Shown: piece by piece, positions 56,196 through 62,000 of the stretch
How positions within the stretch are numbered: position 1 is the stretch's first letter
Layout of the letters: each line of letters begins with the position of its first letter
NCBI GenBank assembly: GCA_009746045.1
Contig: RPFO01000079.1
Coordinates: 2,358,844-2,420,843, forward strand
Direction: 5' to 3'
Origin: Mesostigma viride
Taxonomy: Eukaryota > Streptophyta > Mesostigmatophyceae > Mesostigmatales > Mesostigmataceae
Length of the DNA: 62,000 nt
The notes under the pieces: model-generated
What the model saw: the letters and a program-made list of their open reading frames with translations, nothing else
Databases searched by the model: none
What the model was told of the DNA's origin: nothing
Program-made: the position numbers and the translations under genes

Positions 56196-56540
56196 GCCAG
56201 GGAATGGATGGTATAAGCTATCTAGGTCCTTAGTACTGAGTTACAGGGGTGTGGGCACCGCGGCCCGAATCGCTATGAATGCCATACTTGGTCACACGCG
56301 GAGCCCCCACAGGCTTGGGGGTGGTCTCCTTCATCACTACTTGCCATCTATCCTTGCGCACCATCTGCCTCCATATTACAGACAAACCAGGAGGCTGCCC
56401 GGGTGTGAGCCCGTCACGTCTAGTGTAGCACATGTCCATGCCGAGTTTTTTACGAAATGTCCACGGGTGGCGGCCCTGCCGCGCGCGGCCGGGGGCACGC
56501 CAGGTTAGGACATATCGCCCAGGCTGGGCGCCCTTGCAAT
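56196..56540 (-). mobile_element. LINE copy C, 3' fragment
   Basis: A second C-terminal ORF2/3' end fragment abuts the truncated 5' end of copy B head-to-tail. It contains the same KDRWQVVMKETTPKPVGAPR segment and stops near 56,540. Confidence 0.75.
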
Positions 56541-56935
56541 AGCCGTAGCCATTTCGAGTCATGCTTTGCCCATGCAGGGAGTTACTCTCTGCTGAGAGGC
56601 CATGTGTACCCCAGCTATAATAGCCTAGCCACATACCTTCCACCCCATATGTCATGCAGGCCTTCTAGGCCCTCTCCTCAAGCCGCCTTGTGTGCCTGTG
56701 CTTGTTTAGGAGGCATGAACCATCATGGAGGTGCAGGTGCACAGGTCTAGTGCACCCAGAGCAGGTGATAGTTGTACATCCTACACCTGCAGGTTGTCGC
56801 CCTGATTGTATTACAAACCCATAGATGCCCCTTTCTCAGGGCTATGTGTTACATATGCTCCCCACGGAGCTATGATTTTAATTAATTAATCAACTAATCA
56901 GATTACTTGCCCACGCTCCTTGTTATTATATGCTC
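56541..56935 (+). mobile_element. LINE/SINE-like tail repeat, plus strand
   Basis: Shares GCAGGGAGTTACTCTCTGC, GTGCAGGTGCAC, ATAGATGCCCCTTTCTCAGG and hairpin GCTCCCCACGGAGC with AATTAATTAAT tail with the 38.1-38.5-kb repeat and, inverted, with 56,936-57,300. Confidence 0.5.
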
Positions 56936-57515
56936 ACATTGAATTGTAACATAACTCCGTTGGGAGTATACGTAGCACATAGCCCTTGAGAGGGGGCATA
57001 TGGCCTATCATACATCCTAAGCTACTTCCTGCAAGGGTGGGGATGTAAAGGACCCTTGCTCTAGGTGCACCAAGGCACTTGCATCCCCATGATCTTCAAG
57101 CTATGCCCAGCGAAGGGGGAGCCTGTCATGGGGGGGAAGATCAGCATAGCTATACAAAAGCTAGGGCATGGCGTCTCAGCAGAGAGTTACTCCCTGCATG
57201 GGCACAACATAACTAAATAAAGCTAGGCATCATCTGGAGTGTGGCTCATCATAGGCACACATGTACATGATTAAATAAAGCGCATGCCTTAGCTGGGATA
57301 GTGCCTCTAGGAGGCGTACATGTACATGGCCACGGTCTATCTATGCTACACTACTACTGCTGTATTCCCCTAAGCTGGGGCGTCTGGAGTCGCTGGGGCC
57401 GCGGGGGTCGCCTGCCAGGGCTTGTGGCCGACGTAGATGGCCGCCCCCTTCCAGTACACCGGCTGGCCCGCCTTGGTCTGCCGGAGCTGGAGGTAGGTCG
57501 GCCATAGCAGTTAGA
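56936..57515 (-). mobile_element. ORF1-only LINE derivative, minus strand
   Basis: From right to left: the ORF1 C-terminal end (PTYLQLRQ, QPVYWKGAAIYVGHKPWQAT, 57,365-57,505), then AGTAGTGTAGCATAG, the unique region with GAGCAAGGGTCC and TGTAAAGG, CATATGCCCCCTCTCAAGGG, and hairpin ACTCCCAACGGAGT. The layout mirrors 37.5-38.5 kb. Confidence 0.6.
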
Positions 57516-58385
57516 ATGCGGTGGGATATATTGCTTGAGAACACTGAAGGCTTGGAGCAATGAATTGCTTGGTTCATTAGAAAATAGGTTTACCCTTTAT
57601 CAACGTTCCTCTCACCGGCTGCGCCGCCAGTGACCGTTGGGTGCAGACCGTTGGCCCGAGGCCACACGATGACAGGTAGCAGTCTAGTCACTGCATCGTG
57701 CGATCACAAATCAATGCACGCTGCAGTACGGTCCCTATCTAGGATACTCTAGTACCGTCCAATGACAGGACACTACGTATACTGGGTACTGACATCTGTC
57801 ACGTACCTCAGTACCCAAAGTACCTATCTAGGGAAACGTATGCGACTCGACTAGCATTCCTATCTGCATAGCCCACGTGGTATTTATATTCACATACCAA
57901 CGTAGGTTTACAAGGCTTATTCATACGTTGTATTCACAATGCCTTTGAGACTTAGTCTACAGCAAAGCATGGAGACTAACTCCAGTATTGTTTTATTATT
58001 TATTTCTTAATGCAGGTCTGCACCCCCAACATTATTGTTATTGTTTTTAAGTTGATTAGGGGTACAAAAGAGACATGGCTGGTTGAGCCAGGTTGGTTAC
58101 AGCTGGCTGTTCTGGCCAGGTGTTATATTGCACATTAAATAAGGTGTACACAGCTGGCTGGTTTGGCCAGTTACTGAAGCACACATTAAGTAAATGGATA
58201 CAAAGCTTGTGTCCTCAAGCTGCAAATGGATACAAATCTGACCTAGCCAGCACTCACACCCCACAACGAATGTGTTGAATTTTATGGCGCCCAGCAGCTA
58301 TCGCTGTGGTAAGGGGGTGTGGTGGTTGTGTACTGTGCTATGGCCAGTCATTTATTCAAACACTGACTCTGATATCATAGGGGTT
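57516..58385. other. Between LINE relic and copia-like element: no gene; possible 3' LTR area
   Basis: Contains TACGTA/GTACC-rich unique DNA and, from about 58,000, repeats of GGCTGGTTNGGCCAG (58,078, 58,105, 58,150). The 3' LTR of the copia-like element should lie here but I cannot set its borders without the other LTR. Confidence 0.35.
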
Positions 58386-58389
58386 CATG

Positions 58390-59161
58390 TTCTGAAAGAG
58401 GAGCTGGTACTGTTGGCCAGCAGCATCCCGCAGCTTCGTGAGAGCGTCTGCTGGGTTGTCCTCATCATCCACATGAGTCCAGCTGGAAAAATAGGTGGCC
58501 TCCTGTTTGAGGATCACCCAATCCAGTCAGTGTGGACAGCAGCAGAGACAGATTTCTTGGTTAGAAAACTGATCACAGATTGGCTGTCAGTATAGAGATG
58601 TGAGATGACATTGCATGTGCTGCCTGCCTGGGTTTGTAGCCAGGTGAGCATGTGCTGCAGGGAACGAGCATGCAATGCAGCAGACACCACAGCACGACAT
58701 TCAGCTGAGTTGCTGCTGCCAGGTTTTCTGCGGTGTAGCCTGCTGTACCAGGAAGTGAGGGACATGTAATCTGACCTGTTGGTGAGAAAAAACAGCCCTG
58801 ATTCCCGTGCCCCCATCTGATTGATTGTTCTGCTCTCCATGGAGCTGTCCATGACACTTGGATGTGGATGTCTTCCATCAGATTCAGGCCATGGAGGATG
58901 AGGGGGGGCAGTCATGGATCAACTTCCTGATGTGACTGCATTTGATTTGACTAGAACATCATGGGTGACCCTGCTGATGACAGCTAAGGGAGCCCCACAG
59001 ATGGCTGACCACCACCCCAGTTTGCCCTGAACAGTGGCACACATGTGTAAGGGGAGGCAGGTGTGATGCAGCAGATCTAGACAATCTTGATATATTCTGC
59101 AGGAGGAGAGAGAGAGCAGACCCATGATCTGGCTGCCTGTGCAGCTGCAACATGATGCCAC
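58390..59161 (-). pseudogene. Copia RT end and RNase H
   Basis: After a frame change near 59,100 the RT connection domain continues (VQGKLGWWSAICGAPLAVIS). RNase H follows in another frame (58,514-58,915): VMDSSMES with the first catalytic Asp, SNSAECRAVVSAALHARSLQ with the Glu, and LYTDSQSVISF with the second Asp. The C-terminus (THVDDEDNPADALTKLRD, 58,410-58,470) lies in a third frame and is the copia hallmark NPADALTK. These shifts make the copy non-functional. Confidence 0.8.
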
Positions 59162-60512
59162 AGAACTGGATGGGGGTTGTGCTCAATTCCACCTGTTTGC
59201 CAATCTCATATGATTCCTGGACCTGCTGAATAAAGGTTTCCACCTCAGCTCTAGGCCCACAAATGAGTTGGTCATCTCCATGCCACACAAAGAACAGCAG
59301 TCCAGAGGGGGTGGGTACAACAAAAAAGCATGGGTCCAGGTCATCATACGTGGCCTTGAGCTTTTTGAATACTTCCTCTGCTGAGTCTCTGAAAATTTTT
59401 GGGGCACTGACAAGCCCTTCCACCCCAATGTTGATGATAAGGTGGGGCTCATCAATATAAGGTTTCCACACAGCTGGGGTGTCTACCACGTACACCTTCC
59501 CTTTCCACACAGATTCAGCCTTTTCTGGGTCCCCCCTGAGGAAGGCCCTTTTAATATCAGTGGCTTTGCAGACATAGTCTTGGCCTGCATTGAGGTTGTG
59601 GAGGAATAGGGAGAGCATGATCCTGAGTGAGGTTTGTTGCAGCCCAGGTGTGTATGTTTCCCCTTTTGGCAGTGTGGATGTCCCCTTTAATTCTGTGACA
59701 CATGGTCTGGCATGGAAGATTGGGGAGCCCACTTTTTGTGGTTTTTGTTTGAGAACAAATTTTAATCTGAGCTTTTTGGCTCCCTCTGGCACGTCCCATG
59801 AAGGGGTGACAGGCGGTTTGTATTGAGGGTTTTTGGGGTTGGGCAGGACCCATTCCTGCCTGGCTTGGTGGACAATGGCCATCAGCCACTTGGTAAACCC
59901 TTTTTGTGTTTTGCATTCTTGTATGACGTGGGAGATTTGGTGGGGTGAGTGCATGGCTATGTCCCACTTACCCAGCCCAAAGGCTGAGGGATGGAGGAAC
60001 TGGCTGTGCACTAACTTGTCCAGATCAGGGATCTCCCCTGGTGCATACTGAGTGTTGACTGCCTTGATGACAGCATCCATACCAGGGACAATACTGGAGA
60101 GAGGGATTTTAAAGTGGTCCAGAGGAACTGCACCCACCCCTGTGACACTGAGCTCATTAGCTGAGATAAGCACCCCAGGATAGGATACAAAAGGTTCCCC
60201 CAACAAGGTGTTACCAGAGTACCCCTCCACCACCTGGAAGGGTGTCTGAATACCAAGTATAGGGAGCATCACTTGTCCCACTACATCCAGTGAGCTTTGG
60301 CCTGAGAAATCCTGCACCCGTGCCCAAAATGAAGGTGCAATCTCAAGACCAGGGATGGCTTGTGCACTGATCACACTGACCTGTGCCTGAGTGTCTATTG
60401 CCAGGGTCCAGGGGTCCTGACTAGTGCACACAGCTGAGACTTTTGCCAACCCTGCGGCCACAGCAGCTTGTTGCTTATGTGACCTGTGTAATGCTTGCAA
60501 GGCGACTGCCAA
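58959..60512 (-). pseudogene. Copia retropepsin-like domain and reverse transcriptase
   Basis: 517 open codons counted from a TTG; there is no ATG at this point and the true frame enters from upstream. Residues ~30-115 resemble a retropepsin: WTLAIDTQAQVSVIS (60,387-60,395 encodes DTQ in place of DTG/DSG), GQVMLPILGIQTPFQVV and NTLLGEPFV. RT follows: VLKQKPQKVGSPIFHARPCV, KATDIKRAFLRGDPE (motif A), GLVSAPKIFRD and FFVWHGDDQLICG, where HGDD (59,271-59,282) replaces the usual YVDD. Placing a protease-like domain between integrase and RT departs from the copia order PR-INT-RT-RH. Confidence 0.8.
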
Positions 60513-60519
60513 TTTGACC

Positions 60520-62000
60520 TCAGAGCGGGAGGTTGGCAGACAATTTGGTGCCTTGGGGCTGAGCTAATGCTTCCAACCCAGCTACCTCGTGCCTGGTTAA
60601 GCAATCCCCAGGTTGTGAAGTGGGCCTGGCTTCACTGAGGGTGGAAGGGTTCACAGAGGGTGCTGTGGTGCTGTCAACAGCAGTAATTGGTGGCTCAGAG
60701 CTACTGCTGGGCATGCTGGAGTTGCCAGATAGAAGTAGTGAGTCCATGCTTAAAGACTCTTCCCCAGGCACGTCTGCCATGGGAGAATAATACTTCTTAA
60801 TTCTATGACAGCTCACCCTGTGACGCTTCCCATTGATATTGTGCTTGACCTCCACGGTCTTGCTGTTTTTGGTAAATCCACGGATGGTAACTGGACCTAG
60901 CCAAGTTCCAACCTTACCAAAGCTGTTTTCCTTGTAATAGAGAACTTGATCACCTTTTTGGAATACTGGCCTGGAATGGGTTTTATCTTTTTCTGCCAGT
61001 TTTGCTGAGGTTTGTGCACGTGCAGTGTTGTACAGTGCTATCACCTCTGGGGGATATACACCTGCCTGCAGGCCTGCTGGGATTACTTCACCCCACGTGG
61101 CATGCAAGACAGGTCTCATATTTAGGGTTGTGCACATTTCATGACACCAGAGTGCCCTGTCACAATAGACCCCTGAAGTAGCATCCTTGGAAGGATTTTT
61201 GGCTAGTAGGGTTTTGACAGATCTGATGGTTCTTTCAATGACCCCCTGACCCTCATGATCTTCCAGCCCAGCAATCTCTATTGCTTCACACCCTTCCAGG
61301 TCAGTCAGACAAGAAAATTGTTGATCAAGCAAAATTCTGTCAACTGGGTAGAATCTGGGTAAAGCAATCATGAGTGCAACACGTAGCTGCCCTGCAGACA
61401 TGCCAGGTAGGGGTTCCATTACTGTGAACCTGGACCATGAGTCTTTTAGGATCAGGTAGGGTTGGACATCTTTGTTGATGTGCATCACATCCCCCACTAT
61501 CATGCCCCTATTGGTGGAAGGAGTTGCAGTATGCCATTTTTGAGGTTTGGGGCTATTGAACTGACATTCTTGACAGTGTTGTCTAGCCAGTTTTACTGCA
61601 TTCCTGAGTTGTTTTCCCATGCTACTACCCCCCAGCCGTCTGGCCAGTTCCTCAGCCACTGTTTCATGACCCATGGCTAGGTGCAGCTGATGAGCAAGCT
61701 CCTTGATATCTATGGAGTTGTCAACAGTAGGGGTTAGTGCTTTTATGTAAGGTTCCAGAACAGGGTGTTGGGAGGACAGTAAGGTTGCTGCCTCAAAATC
61801 AATTATGCCCTGGTTGCCATCCCCAATGGTAATGAGATCATCATCCTCAGAGTACATAAGGTGAGTGAACTCACATTGATTTGGGTAGCGAGGCCTGTTG
61901 CAACGGCTGCCTGGAGGCCCCAGGGGATGACGTGCGTGCCAGCAGCCCGGGCAGAGATCCACCCCGTTGGCCAGGGAGTCGTTGTTGGGGCAGTTGTGCC
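60520..62000 (-). pseudogene. Copia integrase, open at right edge
   Basis: The frame is open to the window end. First a Cys/His cluster (NCPNN ... CPGCWHARH), then the HHCC zinc site (HQLHLAMGH ... HCQECQF), then the catalytic core with the Asp in VGDVMHINKD, the second Asp in RILLDQQFS and the Glu in QGVIERTIRS. A C-terminal SH3-like part (FQKGDQVLYYKENSFGKVGT, WLGPVTIRGF) follows, as does a Ser/Pro/Thr-rich tail. It ends at CTC TGA (stop 60,520-60,522); the downstream domains continue in the +1 frame. Conserved residues are kept, so decay is recent or the shift is real. Confidence 0.85.

Larger units (their letters stand above)
58390..62000 (-). mobile_element. Copia-type LTR retrotransposon pol region (partial)
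   Basis: A minus-strand pol region runs from the right edge to about 58,390 with integrase, retropepsin-like, RT and RNase H domains. RT directly upstream of RNase H and downstream of integrase marks the Ty1/copia superfamily. At least three frame changes break it. gag and the 5' LTR lie beyond the right edge. Confidence 0.85.

Overview
The window is eukaryotic nuclear DNA, most likely from a green-lineage organism (Viridiplantae; an alga fits the dense retroelements, GC-rich codon use and long introns). The evidence is a complete spliced gene for a plant-type methionine S-methyltransferase (MMT) and the first exons of a plant-type homocysteine S-methyltransferase (HMT). I cannot name the species from the sequence.

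Left part (1-27,900): two divergently transcribed genes of the S-methylmethionine (SMM) cycle. HMT runs leftward from 2,804 and leaves the window after its second recognisable exon. MMT runs rightward from 4,163 to 27,862 in 11 exons whose splice phases all agree (4,563 nt, 1,520 codons plus stop). MMT makes SMM from methionine and AdoMet; HMT uses SMM to methylate homocysteine back to methionine. The shared 1.36-kb intergenic region has a TATA box for MMT and three CACGTG boxes. The MMT introns are large. They hold DIRS-type tyrosine-recombinase retroelements, LINE tails and microsatellites. Repeatedly, they also hold decayed copies of the neighbouring exon-intron junctions, about 40-170 bp from the real splice sites.

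Right part (28,000-62,000): no host gene recognised; a nested mobile-element landscape. One two-ORF LINE (29.1-52.0 kb, + strand) is split twice. A 15.9-kb element with 56-bp perfect inverted termini starting CACTA fills 32,180-48,043, and a 1.69-kb element with TTAG duplications fills 49,747-51,435. Inside the CACTA-like element are a small zinc-finger-like gene, a 953-bp perfect CCAT tract, LINE pieces, a 798-bp TTAA-flanked element in a satellite array, further tandem repeats and a nearly intact LINE ORF2 on the minus strand. Between 52 and 57.5 kb lie an ORF1-only LINE derivative, a minus-strand LINE carrying a 484-bp MITE, and LINE tails. From 58.4 kb to the right edge is a minus-strand copia-type pol region with an unusual domain order (integrase, retropepsin-like, reverse transcriptase, RNase H), broken by frameshifts.

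All splice models are inferred from sequence and family similarity known to me; no transcript data or database search was available.
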